NCBI GenBank assembly: GCA_030704615.1
Contig: CM060731.1
Location: 57,392,756-57,456,755, forward strand
Direction: 5' to 3'
Source: Takakia lepidozioides
Taxonomy: Eukaryota > Streptophyta > Takakiopsida > Takakiales > Takakiaceae
Length of the DNA: 64,000 bases
Part shown: positions 30,465 to 42,591 of the stretch, piece after piece
How the letters are laid out: each line of letters begins with the position of its first letter
How positions within the stretch are numbered: position 1 is the first letter of the stretch
Notes under the pieces: model-generated
What the model was told of the DNA's origin: nothing
Databases searched by the model: none
The model's input: only the letters and a program-made list of their open reading frames with translations
Translations under genes and position numbers: made by a program

Positions 30465-33400
30465 TGTCCTCACGGTTTTACTGATTTCGACTAGCAAACC
30501 TTTGTGAGTGAGCACCTTCTTGACGTTGAGAGTTTCTTGGCGGACTGTGTGTACGAGCCCAAGGTCTGTCTCTGGTTGACGGAGATGGTTGATCACTACC
30601 TGGATAAGTGAGGCCCTCTGGAGGCTGATATCGAGGTAATCTTTCCGGCATAGGAGATCCCCTTTGCTTCTTCTCTTCCATCTGAATTGCATAGTCTTCT
30701 CCATGTCAAAGAATTCGGTTGAAGAAACAGTTGTATCAGAATCCTCATCGCCTCTCAGGTGTTTTAATTTTCGAACTTTTTGTGTAATCATCTGGGGCAT
30801 ACAATGCTGTCCTACCATGTCTGGAAGTTTGTATTTTACAACTGGTGTAACCGCTGAACAGCAAAATTGGTGTAGACACTGAGCTCCTTGTCTGTCCAGG
30901 TGAGTGGGGTACCAATTACTGGTGCAGCGTGCAAGTACTTCCATGCCACATGTCCCTTATAGAAAATGTCATCAATGCCGAATTTCTGTGTTGACAAATG
31001 GTTCCAGGCCGCTTGAAACCATGAACGAATTTGAGAATCCTTTTGCATCATAACTTTTGGGTCATATAGGTACATATGAGGTGGCACCGAAGGTAATACC
31101 CAATGATCTCCACTGGAATAACTTTGAAAGCGTGTTGCATCTTTTGTTGCTCAATGTGGTAACGTACCAGAAAACAAGCAGCGTAGTATAACCCGCACCC
31201 CATGACAATACTTGCTATCTCCTTGGTCTTGGTATAAATGAGTCCATGTACAACCTGGAAAGCAATCAATTCCCTAACATGGTACCTGCCTCGTGCCAGT
31301 ATTGTGCAAAGTGATGATCTTCAATATGTCGATTGTTCGGAAGAACTTTAGTCCTAGTTGCCCCTAGCAGCCCAATACGCATGATTTGGTAGTAATGTGC
31401 GAATGATTGCGGAGGACTAAATTCTTTCCAGCCAAATCCAACATGATGGGAATTTGGTTGAAGGGCATAATCATAGACTACTGTTACTCCCTTGCAGCTG
31501 GAGTTTAGGTGGGTTAAAAGCTGCATTGCCCAATACCTCCGGCTGTGGTGGCTGGCGTGGTGTGGTTGTAGTAACCACAGGTTCAGCTACTGGTACAGTG
31601 ACTTGTTGTGGTGGTGGTGGTGCTGGCTCGTATCATTGGCATCTCCTGCACCTCCTGTGAAGACTGAAAAGCCAAAGTTCTGGCTTGTAAATAAGAAGCC
31701 ATTAGTGTTCCGAGGGATTATGACTCTTTGGCGTGTGTTTTGAAGTGAGTTAAGTTCTTCCAATGGTGGAGGTCCGTTTACATCACTTGTAACTTTGTTA
31801 GCCTAGCGATAGAACTTATCGACAAGTAGTGTGGCAATGGTTCTTGCACCAATGCAGCAGCTGAGCTCATTCATCTCGCTTTGGGTGAGCTTCCGTGGTG
31901 CTTGCCCTCTACTGCCCTTGTGCTAACCAGACCTGCTAAGGCTGTTATCCACTAAGTTGCTTGTGGTTCCCCTGAGAGTTTGCTCCTCTCTTAGCTTGTA
32001 CAATTCCAACTGCTGTTGTAAAGCCTCCATGCGCTTCGCCTGAGGTTCACCAATTGCGCATAAGCACAAGTAGATTATTGGCTTCTTCCTTCCAAGCCTT
32101 GTTATTGACTGCGATTTCATTTTTATTGGCCATGATGGTTTGTTTCAACTCCACGATGTGCTTCTCTTGATCAGCTTCAATCTGCCTGTATTGCTTGAAA
32201 GTATCTTCATTGCGACAGATTGTATTCTTCATATCGACAATGAGCTTCATTTGCTCAACATTCTCTTCTTCTGCCTTCGTATACATTTTTCCGCTTGACT
32301 GTTTATTTCTTTGTGTAGATTGGTCAAGCATAGTTGTAAATGTAGCACATTGTATCGTCATCCTATTATGCACTCTGTCTGCAACTCCGTATGTAGTGCA
32401 TTCAGTTCTTGCAACTTGCTTTCATGCTGCTCCTGCATTTGATATAGTTGGTTGCTTATGTGCTTCGTGCAACTGGTCTTCGCGAGGCCTGCCTCAATCA
32501 ATTGTTGCTTTGGCCATTGCAAGGCCATTCTGTATTTCCCAAGTCCTGCTTCATCTTGAGAGTGACCTCTTCATCGACCTTGTTTGCACACTCAGTGGCA
32601 AGTCGAGCCTCAAACTCCTTCCTGAGTTCCTCTTTCAAGGCTGTCAATTGGGTAATTGGAACATGGGATTTGACATAAGTCCCCAACAAATTAAGTGTCC
32701 TGCCTATGGAACTCATCAGCATTGCCTGTTGAGGGTCATCATGGTGAGGTTGCTGCTGTTCCTCCTGATCTTCAACAGTGTGATGTCTCACTAACCATTC
32801 AGGCCATTGTCCCACCGGATTTTCTTCCTGAACTACTTCATCTATCACCGGTGCTACAGTGTCATGACCTTCCGCCTGTGGTACCTCCGACACAGGTGTG
32901 TGTATTATATGCACCTCAGGATTTCCCTTGGGCAACTGTTGCACCTCTGGGATTTCTGTCTCTTGACCAGACCAGAATATTCATAGAGAAGGTCCCCTTC
33001 TCTATTTCTGCCACTATCTGTTCTGTAGTTGGAATATCTAACCTTCACTTTCCAAATCAATTATTTCTGGTTGAGCTGCATGGATAACTTGTGACCTTGT
33101 GACAAGTCGTTCAGGTGGCTGTGATGGTTGTGATGCAGAAGTAACTTCCTCCTCCCTCTCTGAAGGTCCTGCTTCCAGTAATAGCATTTCTCTGTGCTGC
33201 TGTGCCCCTTCCTGGCCATGAGCTTGGGAAACATTATCATGCGGAATCCGTGAAGCCAGTGGATCCGCCACTACAGTCTTTCCCCGTCTCTGCCTCTTAG
33301 TCTCGGGTTGCCTGCTAGTCCACCCTCACTGTGTGAAGAGCCTTGCTCTTCCATTGCAGTTTGTTTCTGGCTCAAACACTCCCATTTCCTTTCTTTCTTG

Positions 33401-34441
33401 CGCATTAAGTATGCCAGAATCAAGGATTATTTGAGCAATGATTGGGCCAGACACTATGATAGGAGACTTTGCGGTAGTACCTTGTAATCTTTTCATCTCC
33501 TCTACCAGTGCGTTGTACATTATGTCCGCCCATTGTACCTCTTGTCCCTTCAGGCCTTGAGTATTTCCTCCGTGAAGGATCTGCTCAAATACTGTTGGTT
33601 CTGTTTCATGGCAATCAGAACGTTCAATACCTGGCCTACCTCTTTTAACCCTGGGTACACAGCCTTGGTACAAGCATAACCCTGAGTTTTAAAGAAACTC
33701 CCTTCTTGGAATAAGTCCCTATTTGCAGTCTTGCCCTGTGTTCTCCACATGCACCTGACCTGCTGGCAATCGAAACAATTGCTGGAGGTATAGGGGAGTA
33801 ATCATTAATTCAACTCCCTTCACCGTTGTTGTTCCTGTCCTTGGCTCAAAGTTCTGCAAAAATTGTAACATGTACTGTCTATGGTGTAGTGTCCAATCTA
33901 GGCTTTGCAATCCTTGCAATCTCAGCTCCTCCAGTATCTGTATCGCCTGTGGGGTAGCAATCGTTTGTTTCTGCAGAATTGTGGTGCTCTTCACCCTGAT
34001 TTCCTCCATTCCTCTCACTCTCTTCATTTTAGACTCACAGAACTGTTTTGGCTGTAACAACTGCAGGAATGCCTGTAGTGCACAAAGCATAAACGTATGG
34101 TGCCGCAGAAAGCTATGGGTAATTCTTGTAAGCCTGCGGGGCTTGCAAGCATCGCTCAAGAGAAAAGCTCCGCTCTGTCCTTTCGTGTCTATGCCACTGC
34201 GTAAGTAATATTGCGAGCGTATAGTCTGTTAGTTCCTCCATAGTTTCCAAGTATAGCATTGATGGCCTGTCCTGTCGAGACGCCCGTTACTCAGAACGAC
34301 GCCGCCTCTTGCGCTCAATTTCCCTCCATTTTCTTGATCCTTTCTCTGGTTTTCTATTGGCTGTATCCGCTGTGACTGGATTTTAGATTTTATCTTCTTT
34401 AGTGGACTTTCCCTGTTGGATAGTCCACTAGGATCACACAT
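30465..34441 (-). pseudogene. Retrotransposon accessory region downstream of pol
   Basis: About 4 kb between integrase and PPT with a chain of interrupted minus-strand frames. Readable parts in order: LQFLQNFEPRTGTTTVKGVE, MITPLYLQQLFRLPAGQVH, KTANRDLFQEGSFFKTQGYA, EVQWADIMYNALVEEMKRLQ and KSPIIVSGPIIAQIILDSGI, then a likely coiled coil at 32047-32373 (AEEENVEQMKLIVDMKN..). Further on are FGWKEFSPPQSFAHYYQIMR and GLYYAACFLVRYHIEQQ. No known domain was recognised. Athila and some Tat elements carry an extra ORF in this position; whether this is env-like or a captured host gene is open. Confidence 0.5.
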
Positions 34442-34572
34442 GTGACAAGAATTCGGCTTTTCTGTACTTGCCGTTCGTTCCGTTTCCCTTTTTCCGTATC
34501 ATTAATGGGCCGCCTTTCATCCCTTTTGACGGCCGTTCTTGTCCTCTTTCTTTTTGACACCTGTCTTGCACT

Positions 34573-36237
34573 TCATTCTCGCTGTGTGTCGCGCCCTGAC
34601 CTCCACGTGTCTATTTTTAAAGTAATTTCCGTTTCTTCGTCAGCCATTTTCCTGAAGTTATTATGTGTCCACTTGTCACTGATTCTATGGATCGTGTAAC
34701 TAGTAGGCTGTGTTGAGCTGTGACAGGCTGTGTCATACTGTGTTACGCTGTGATAGGCTGTGATGCACTGTGGTAAGCTGTGATAGGCTGTGACACGCTG
34801 TGGTAGGTTGTGATAGGCTGTGTACTGTACGTCGTGATGGGCTGTGATAGGCTGTGTTACATGATAGGCTGATGGGCTGTGATTGTCACGTTTGTTTTGC
34901 CCACCCTGGTCATATATGCTGGGCCTAGCGACAAGTGTTCCATACTCCGTTCGTAACACTGGTGCAGCCCGTGACTGCTCTTGCGGTTCAACATGCAAAT
35001 CATGCTGCAGGGGTTTGTCATGGATACCACTGTACCCCTTCAACTTATTTGCATTGACTCTTCCCAGCATTTCTTTGTTAATGGTTTGTAACATGGCGGT
35101 GTTGTTATCATACATCTTTTGTATGACATAAGGTCCTTTCCATGGTGATTTAAGCTTAGAAGCTTGAATCTTTCCTTTCTTCTGCAACCATAGAACCAAA
35201 TCCCCCGTCTTAAAAGTCTTTAACTTGCCTTCATCAAACTGTTCCTTTCGCTTCATCTGAATTCTGGTCATATTATCAGCTGCATCAGCACGTACTTCTT
35301 CCACATGGTATAATTCATGTTTCCTGACCTTGATGGAGTCTTGCAATTCCATTCTTTTTCCCCACTCCGTTCTCATGGTAGGTAACAGGAATTCCACTGG
35401 AAGTAAGGCTTCCATACCATAAACTAATTGGAATGGTGTATACTTAGTGGTGACTTTATATGAAGTTGTATGACCACAAAGCTGTCAGCAGCTTTGTATC
35501 CCAATCCGTTCTGTTTGCATTGACTATCTTAGCCAAGATAGTACATAGTATTTTGTTGGTAGCCTCTGCCTGCCCATTACCCTGTGGGTAATATGTTGTA
35601 CTCTTTCTATGCACAATCATAAACTCTTTAGTCAACAACTCAATGGTCTCATTCATGAAGTGACTTCCTTGATCACTGATAAATTCTAAGGGACAGCCAA
35701 ATCGTGTAAGTATGTTCTCGTACAGGAACCTTGCTGTGGACTTGGCTGTGTTGTCCCTCAAAGCTTTAGCTTCCACCCACTTTGTAGTATAATCAGTGGC
35801 TGTAATTATGTACCTGTTTCGTGTATTCTTGGATGGTGGGTTAATTGGTCCAACAAAGTCTAGTCCCCATTTCTGAAATGGTTCCGTAGGCATTGTAGGA
35901 TGCAAGGCCATCCTTCCAGATCTCTGCAAAGGTCCTAGCCTCTGACATTCATCACACTTCTGACAATACTCTGTACATCTTTGAACAAAGTAGGCCACCA
36001 GTATCCTGCGAGTAGTATCTTTCTACTGGTAGTCTCTTCTCCAAAATGACCTCCAGCCACTCCTTTATGAACTTCCGCCAAAACTTTATTTACTTCATGG
36101 TGGTACAAGCATCGTTTTAGTACTCCATCAGGTCCTAACTTATACATTCTGCTTCCTACCATAGTATAAGGTAAAGCTTTGATAGCGATTCTTCCTCTGC
36201 TCCTTACCATAACTAGGTGGGCACTGACCATGAGCAA
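34573..36237 (-). pseudogene. Integrase
   Basis: N-terminal H-H-C-C region: YHHEVNKVLAEVHKGVAGGH, LAGYWWPTLFKD, then a frameshift and CQKCDECQR. Catalytic core: WGLDFVGPIN (first Asp), FISDQGSHFMNE (second Asp), YYPQGNGQAEATNK (Glu). C-terminal SH3-like part after another shift: FKTGDLVLWLQKKGKIQASK, then LKSPWKGPYVIQKMYDNNTA (the GPY segment). The frame then runs on into Tyr/His-rich codons of a tandem repeat (34700-34885). No chromodomain. All three catalytic acids are present, but the gene is split by at least two shifts. Confidence 0.85.
34700..34885. repeat. GGCTGTGATA-type tandem repeat inside the retrotransposon
   Basis: Repeats of TAGGCTGTGATAGGCTGTG-type units (about 10-20 bp). The same core GGCTGTG forms the variable tracts of the LTRs (30165-30320; 42186-42470) and, in reverse complement, 63040-63470. 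Confidence 0.8.
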
Positions 36238-37610
36238 GGTAGTATCTGATTGGCCACTGCCAATCTAACCATTCATCTGCACTTCCTTGCACCTCCATTA
36301 CAAATAAACTCGCATCAGGTAACTGATCGTCCACTCCTGTGGCGGCCTCTCCTGTTGTTAGTCGTGACAAATGATCTGCCACAAGATGCAAACGGCCAGG
36401 CTTGTAAATAACCTCGAACTCAAACTCATGCAAGATTATTAACCATCTTGCTATTCTTCCTTATCAAGGTTTGTTTTACCAGATATATCAGAGCCTGGTG
36501 ATCCACATAAACATAAACTTTCTTCCCAATAGTAATGCCTGAATTTCTTCACTGCATAGATCATTGCCAATGCTTCTCTTTCCGTTGTGCTATAGTTCCT
36601 CTCAGCACTGTTCATCAACCGGCTAGCATAGTACACAGGTGAATCTATATTCCCTGTAACATTCTGGGCTAACACCGCTCCCAACGCTTCTCCTGATGCA
36701 TCGCAGTGAACATGAATACTACATGCCAGTGAGGGTTAATCAGCACAGGTGTAGTTGTTACTGACAGTGTAAGTTCCTCAAATGCCTGTTGACATTCAGC
36801 TGTCCAGGCAAACACTGCATCTTTCTGCTCTCAATGGTGCTGCTATTTGTGCATACCTTTTGACAAATCTTCTGTAATAACTGGTTTGCCCAAGGAATCT
36901 CCTAACTTTAACATTCACTGGTGGTGGAGAGGCTTTAATGGACTCTGTCTTTCTGGGATCCACAAGGAGTCCCTTCTTACACACAATGTGTCCCAGAAGC
37001 ACCCCTGAGTTCACACAGAAAGTACACTTCTCTGGATTCAGCCCAGACCTCTCATCCTGCATCTGGCCAACATAACTCCAATTTATGCAAGTGCTCATCT
37101 TAGAGCTGTACACACTGAAATCATCCAAGAACACCTGCATGAAATCATCCAGATACTCATGAAAAGATTCACTTATCACTCTCTGAAAGGTCGCTGGTGC
37201 ATTACAAAGTCCAAAGGGCATGACTTTGTATGCATAAGCCCCCCAGTCTGTGATGAAGCTGTTTTCCCTTGGTCTTCTTCTGCCACTTGCACTTGATTAT
37301 AACCACTGAAGCCATCCATGAATGAGTACATCTCATGGCCTGCCACAGTGTCTAATACTGCTTCTGTGAATGGCAAAGGGAAAGGATCTTTCTTCGTACA
37401 AGCATTCAGCTTCTTATAGTTCACACATACTCTTAGTTTGCCATTCTTCTTGGGAACTATAACAATGGGTGACAACCAAGTTGTATACTCTATTGGGTAT
37501 ATAAACTTAGCCTCAGCCAACTTCTTTATCTCTTCTCCAACCTTCTGTGCGTAGTTGGGATTCATTCTACCTCGCCTGCTTGATTGGTACTGACCCTGGT
37601 TCCAGTTCAA
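36140..37610 (-). pseudogene. Reverse transcriptase and RNase H
   Basis: RT blocks: WLSPIVIVPKKNGKLRVCVN, YKKLNACTKKDPFPLPF, MYSFMDGFSGYNQ (motif A, Asp in FMDGFSG), a shift, then MPFGLCNAPATFQR, DFMQVFLDDFSVYS (motif C as F-L-D-D) and FLGQTSYYRRFVKRYA. RNase H: GAVLAQNVTG, YYASRLMNSAERNYSTTERE, ALAMIYAVKKFRHY, then after another shift FEVIYKPGRLHLVADHLSRL. At least three shifts split the frame. The VCVNYKKLNA, FMDGFSG and VFLDD signatures fit plant non-chromoviral gypsy elements. Confidence 0.9.
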
Positions 37611-37882
37611 TCTTATGCTGACAGACTTCAGGTGGTATCCCTTTTAGATCCTCATAGCTCCAAGCAAATACATCTCTGTATTTGATGAACAAGCTTTTAG
37701 CTTCTTTCGAAGAATTCCGGCTCCAAATCAGCTCCTACTTTCACCATCCTCGGTTCCTCTTTAGTTCCCACATTTACTTCTCTCACCTGCTCATCAGCTG
37801 TGATTGTCCAACCAGTCACCACTTCATCCTGTAAGCTCACAGTGGCTGGTTCTCTAGGATTTCTATTTCTCCTTCTCTTTCT

Positions 37883-38554
37883 TCATAGAAATGTGATGGG
37901 TAAATGCTGGTTTTCCTCTTCAGTTGGTGTTGCTGTCACTACACCACAGCAGATACCTCTCAAACAACTTAGGCTTTCCAGCCGCATCTCTGCAACCTGC
38001 TCCCACTCTGGGTGTGCAGCAAATAGGGTAGCTTCCTGCTCCTCATCCAGTCCTCCTCTCCAGTCATACTCTCTGACTCCTCGAGGTCTTCTTGTAGCAG
38101 GTAATCTACTAGATTTCTTTGTGGTAATTTGTATCTCGTGTATCCCATTATGCACGGTTAGTAACTGAGAATTCCAGTCATGGAATACCCTGGCCTGTTT
38201 CAGCCACGGACGTCCCAATAATAAGGAGTAAGCCTCCATGACTTCATCCATTTTTAATACAGTTACTGTGATCATAAAGATCATTTTCTGTATCTGTATC
38301 TTAACTCCTCTTATTAATCCCAATGGCTGTACACTTCTTTGATCTGCCATTGTTACTGTAAATGGGGCTGGTTTCATGTTACTTAGACCAAGCTTCTTCC
38401 TTAATTGGTCTGTCATGATATTTACTCCAGAACCACCATCTATCAGTACATCAGTTAGTTCTGTGCTTCCAATTCTCAATTGGATTACTGGCATAGAATC
38501 ATCAAAGTCCATGACTGTTTCTCGCCCTTCCGGCTTCACATTATAACTGGTCAC
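37883..38554 (-). pseudogene. Aspartic protease region of pol
   Basis: Has VLIDGGSGVNIMTDQLRKKL (catalytic Asp followed by Gly-Gly-Ser rather than Thr/Ser-Gly) and SLLLGRPWLKQARVFHDW, the conserved C-terminal block of plant gypsy proteases. 223 codons are open. Its frame is separated by a gap of ~270 bp with stops from the RT frame. Confidence 0.8.
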
Positions 38555-38793
38555 CTTGCTGTTCAGGTCTGTGTTTCCTGTCTCTGGGCAATTCGATTGA
38601 TTGCTTGATACAGCCTGTGCCTACAATAAGGTGCCACAGCTAATAGCTGTCCAATGGTAATTTCTGCTTTGGTCTGACATATTACTTCAGCCAAAGTCTC
38701 TTCATTACTTTGCATGTCTGCATCTTCTTTTTTCCTTTCTTCCTCACTCCCTTCTTTTTCTCCTCCAAATATCAGTACTCTTTTGCATTTCCC

Positions 38794-40321
38794 TTATAGT
38801 ATCTGCCACTTCCTTGTGCAGTTCCTTCTCATCTTTCCAAGTCTCTTCATCTTCAGGCATATCATTGCCACTTCCATCTCATCTTCTTCCTCTTCTACTG
38901 GAGGTATTAGTTTGGCTTTACTTCTTGTTACTATCATTGTACTTACTTCTGGTACAACACATGGCCTAACCATGTGAGCTGCCACCACTGGGCCCTCATT
39001 CACAGGAGCTCTCATCTCATTCTGGTGTCTTATCCAGAATGAACAGGCTGCCTTGCGATGTCCTGGCTGATTACAATAGTAACATAGCTCTTCACCATTG
39101 GGTCCTCGCCCTTGGTCTGTTCTTGGATTATTTCTATAATCCTGATTCCCGGGCTGGTAATTCCCCCTTGGATTACCCTGATAGTTGCCTCTGGAATTTC
39201 CTTGGTAATTCCCTCTTGAATTACCTCTCCCTTCCATGCCATTGTTATAACCACCAGACCTACCATAGTGGTCCTGATCATTGTTTCTTCTTGGCTGGGG
39301 CTGCACCTGATGCACCCTTACTTGCCTAGGTTCTCTTGCAGCTGTCCTTCTGTTGTAGTAACAATTCTCAGTAGAATGGTTATCCATTTTACAGATAGTA
39401 CAGTGTTTCTCCATGTGGCATTCTGTGGTGGTATGGCCTTCATTCTGGCACTTTGCACACCATACACCCTTCCTCCAATGTGTTGCAGCCTCTGTGGCAT
39501 ACTTCTTCAAGATTTCTTCCAATTTTTTTCATAGTTATCCCTCTTCAACTTCTCCTTTCTCTTACTCTTTTTTTTAGTTCTTGCTCTTCTTCTTCATCTG
39601 ACTCATCCTCAGAGTCCTCATCTTCTTTTTTTCTCTCTCTCCTGAGCATTCCCAATTGCTCAATTCTGTTCGCAGTTTCAAATGCCTCCTCCACTGTATT
39701 ATGGGGTAACATATCCACTTTCTTTTGCAACTCTGGTCTTAGTCCACTCACAAACCAAGTCTTCTGTAAACCGGGCGCTGGTACTGCAGCCAGCTTTTTC
39801 ATCATCAATTCCATCTTCTCCATATACTCTTCAACAGTTTCATGCTTCTTCTGCTTCAGCTGTTGTAAACTTCCATACACTTCATCCTCAGTTTTACTTG
39901 TCCTGAACCTATTTCGAAATGCTGTATTCAAGCCATTCCAGGTTAGGAAATGATTATCAGGGAATCTTGCATACCATTCACTTGCTTTCTTGATAAGTGA
40001 ACAAGGAAACAGTCTCATCTTGGCATCATCGCCATTCTCATTGTTCACTATACACATGTGCTCAAATTGGCTAATGTGTACATCGGGATCCCCTTTTCCT
40101 GAATATATTGGAAAGGGTGGTTTTGCCCGTGTTGGTTGTAACGCATCTGTGGCCCTACCTTCTGCCCACTGACAGGTGCTGGCACCCTTGCTGGTGCTGG
40201 TCCTTCTGGACCTGTTGTTTTTTGTGGTGGATCTTCCACCAAGTGGTGGCCCTTGAGCACTCCTTGCTTCTGGCCCCACGATATTCACAGTATTCCCAGC
40301 TTCAGTTGCACTACTTCCCAC
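38794..40321 (-). pseudogene. Gag: capsid plus three zinc knuckles
   Basis: Capsid part (39545-40321): PPFPIYSGKGDPDVHISQFE, KMRLFPCSLIKKASEWYARF, TWNGLNTAFRNRF and ETVEEYMEKMELMMKKLA, as in retrotrans_gag, ending in an acidic then basic tail. After a frameshift near 39540 the nucleocapsid part (38794-39522) has CAKCQNEGHTTTEC, CTICKMDNHSTENC and CYYCNQPGHRKAAC, all of the form CX2CX4HX4C, separated by an Arg/Gly/Asn-rich stretch of ~10-residue repeats (GNSRGNYQ). Confidence 0.85.
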
Positions 40322-40559
40322 ACTCCCTGTCCCCCCAGAGCCAGATCCAGGCAGCCCGCCTGATCCCCCTGAGCCGACACCTTCGTTGGCCTGTGATCCA
40401 AGTGCTCCACTTGATCCAGGTCCAACGGGTTGGGATGTCCTGGTTGTAGTCTCAACCTCAGCTGTTGGGTCTACTCTTCATATTCTTCCTCTTCTAATTT
40501 CTTCTCTCTGTTTTCATCCTCCAAGTTCTGCCCTTGGGTTTCTTCTTCACTCATGTAAC

Positions 40560-41492
40560 TCAACTGTAATGGTGTTGGAGAGTCTGAACTCTCCGTTGGC
40601 TCTGCCACATCCTCTTCTCCTTCTTCATCTCTGCTTCAGAAACTGGAGTTCCTGCTTTTGGTGTTCCATGCCAACTCTTATCAAAGATTTCTGTCAAGTC
40701 TTTTATCCAAGGATGTACCTCAGATCTTTCACCTCGTGATTGATCTTCTTCCTGTACCAATTCCCTTAATCTTTCTTGCAAAGAAACAGAAGGAGTGGCA
40801 TCCAACTCTAGTTCTTCCGGTATAGGTGATGCACTCTTTGATCTTGATGGTGTGAGAGGTCCAGATGATTCCCCTATGTCTATTCCTCTCTCCCAAAGAT
40901 ATGGATAATTAGCTTTCAGATAGCTTTCTCTTTTTGCTGAATATCTCTGTCGTCTAGCTTCTCTTTCATCACTCATGTCCCATGTCTTTCATTTCTTTTA
41001 ATGTGGCAATAACCAAAACTCTCTTCTGTAATATCTCTCGTATATGCCTGGGTTTCTTTCAAGCTTCAATGCACCCTTGGCTATACTTGAAGTCTCCGTT
41101 ACCATATAACCATATGGCAAACAAGTCTGAAAAGCTGTTCTTGGTGTGAGTTTGATCCACAAAATATCCTTTGGAATCCAATTCTTTACCAGTACAAGCT
41201 CTTCATGCATATGAGTATAAACATTCACCTTTCTTTCTTCCCAGCCTTCAAACTCTACTCGTTTAATGGATAGCAATGCTATCACATAAACCAATGTTGG
41301 TAACCAACGTGCTCTTCCTCTACAGGCTACCTGATAAATCTTTATCACTCCTTTCTCCAGACCCCATTCTGGATCAGCATCATGCACTCGTTTAAGAATA
41401 TTTTCTTTACAACCGTCTGGCAATTCCAAGAACCTTTGAAAGAATTGTTTGGACAATCTTTCTTCCTTCGTTCCACAGGGAATTTGATTCAC
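40560..41492 (-). pseudogene. Two frames upstream of gag in the retrotransposon
   Basis: At 40998-41492 a 164-codon frame has KQFFQRFLELPDGCKENILK, ARWLPTLVYVIALLSIKRVE and VLVKNWIPKDILWIKLTPRT; no family was recognised. At 40560-40976 a 138-codon frame (RQRYSAKRESYLKANYPYLW, then Ser/Pro/Glu-rich) leads toward gag and may be its N-terminal part. An extra ORF before gag is known from Ogre-type Tat elements; this is position-based inference only. Confidence 0.4.
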
Positions 41493-41563
41493 TTCAAATT
41501 CTTAATGGTCCAACCACCATGATCCCACCAGATGCCTGTCACATCTGGTTGTTCATGTCCCAG

Positions 41564-41584
41564 GTCCCCAGTATGGTCGCCAAA
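41564..41584 (-). promoter_or_regulatory. Primer binding site
   Basis: Directly after the upstream LTR the coding strand reads TTTGGCGACCATACTGGGGA then C. It resembles PBS sequences of plant Tat/Ogre-type elements (TGGCGAC..CTGGGGA), thought to pair with tRNA-Arg. The assignment of the tRNA is tentative. Confidence 0.55.
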
Positions 41585-42586
41585 TGTCGCGCGGCTTTTA
41601 CTCACCCATCCCTTCGCTATCGAGGCGGAAACTCCAAGATAGAAGAGTTGGAAATCTCTAAGTACTCAGCCCGCGCAGAACAATCAGTCATGACCTTGTG
41701 TATCATGGGGGTGTTTCCTATTTGTTTCCTTTTGGTATTCATGTTAGCTACTTACCATTGATAATTAAGTATCAGTTTGCTTTATCAATCTATTGGTTCC
41801 TCACTCATCCATTCATTCCACAGCTTCACTCAGATCTCTCTACACAGTGTGATTGTATCGTAAAAGTATCCGATTATGATTTTATCAGGTATCAGGCCGA
41901 AGCCATTGTGTCTCTAATCTCCTCTACAATATCATTACAGCTTGCATATATCAAGCATCTACTATCTCTCTCTTCTCACTTTCGTTCCTTCTCTCCCCGA
42001 TCCTCTCCCTATCACCAGAAGTCCTCCTCCGAATCTCCCCCTCATTCCCCGTTCTCCCTTTATCTTCCTATCCGCGGTTCTAACCGTTTCCCTCACTAAC
42101 CGTCGTCTGTGAACTAACATGTTCCCTTCGCAGGTGTTGTTCCCCACAGTCGTTCCCTGTCCTACTCTTCGTTCCCTATGATCGTGACAGCTGTGTCAAG
42201 CTGTGACTGGCTGTGTGAAACTGTGACGGGCTGTGACTGGTGTTTGGCTGTGTCGGGCTGTGACTGGCTGTGTGGCTGTACTGTGTCGGCTGTGTTCGGC
42301 TGTGTCGGCTGTGACAACTGTGACGGGCTGTGTTGGCTGTGTTGGTTGTGACGACTGTGACGGGCTGTGTTGGCTGTGTCGGCTGTGACGACTGTGACGG
42401 GCTGTGTTGGCTGTGTCGGCTGTGACGACTGTGACGGGACTGTGACGACTGTGTTGGGCTGTGTAACCCCCCTCTACAGTGCGCTGCTGTCACCCCTAAG
42501 GTTCCTCTTGGTCTCAGTCTGTGCAAAAATTAAGGGTACCCTACAGATCCCGTATAAGTGTCTAAGTCCCCGACAGTCCTCTAACA
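41585..42586 (-). repeat. LTR, upstream copy (1002 bp)
   Basis: On the coding strand it starts TGTTAGAGGACTGTCGGGGA and ends in GCCGCGCGACA. It has a longer internal GGCTGTGT/GGCTGTGACGACTGTGACGG repeat (42186-42470) than the partner LTR. It is followed by GTCCA (42587-42591), the right target duplication. Confidence 0.9.
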
Positions 42587-42591
42587 GTCCA

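Larger units (their letters stand above)
29540..42586 (-). mobile_element. Ty3/gypsy LTR retrotransposon, ~13 kb, non-chromoviral (Tat/Athila-like)
   Basis: Two LTRs (29540-30439 and 41585-42586) begin and end TG..CA when read on the coding (minus) strand, with a 5-bp duplication GTCCA on both sides. Order on the minus strand: PBS, two upstream frames, gag with three zinc knuckles, protease, reverse transcriptase, RNase H, integrase, then ~4 kb of accessory sequence before the polypurine tract. The order PR-RT-RH-IN is Ty3/gypsy. No chromodomain follows the integrase GPY segment. Several frameshifts disable the genes and the LTRs differ by indels, so it is not a very recent insertion. Confidence 0.9.

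Noticed and set aside
30465-34441. Host gene on either strand within the retrotransposon
   Set aside because: It lies between integrase and PPT inside intact target duplications, so it belongs to the element, whatever its origin.
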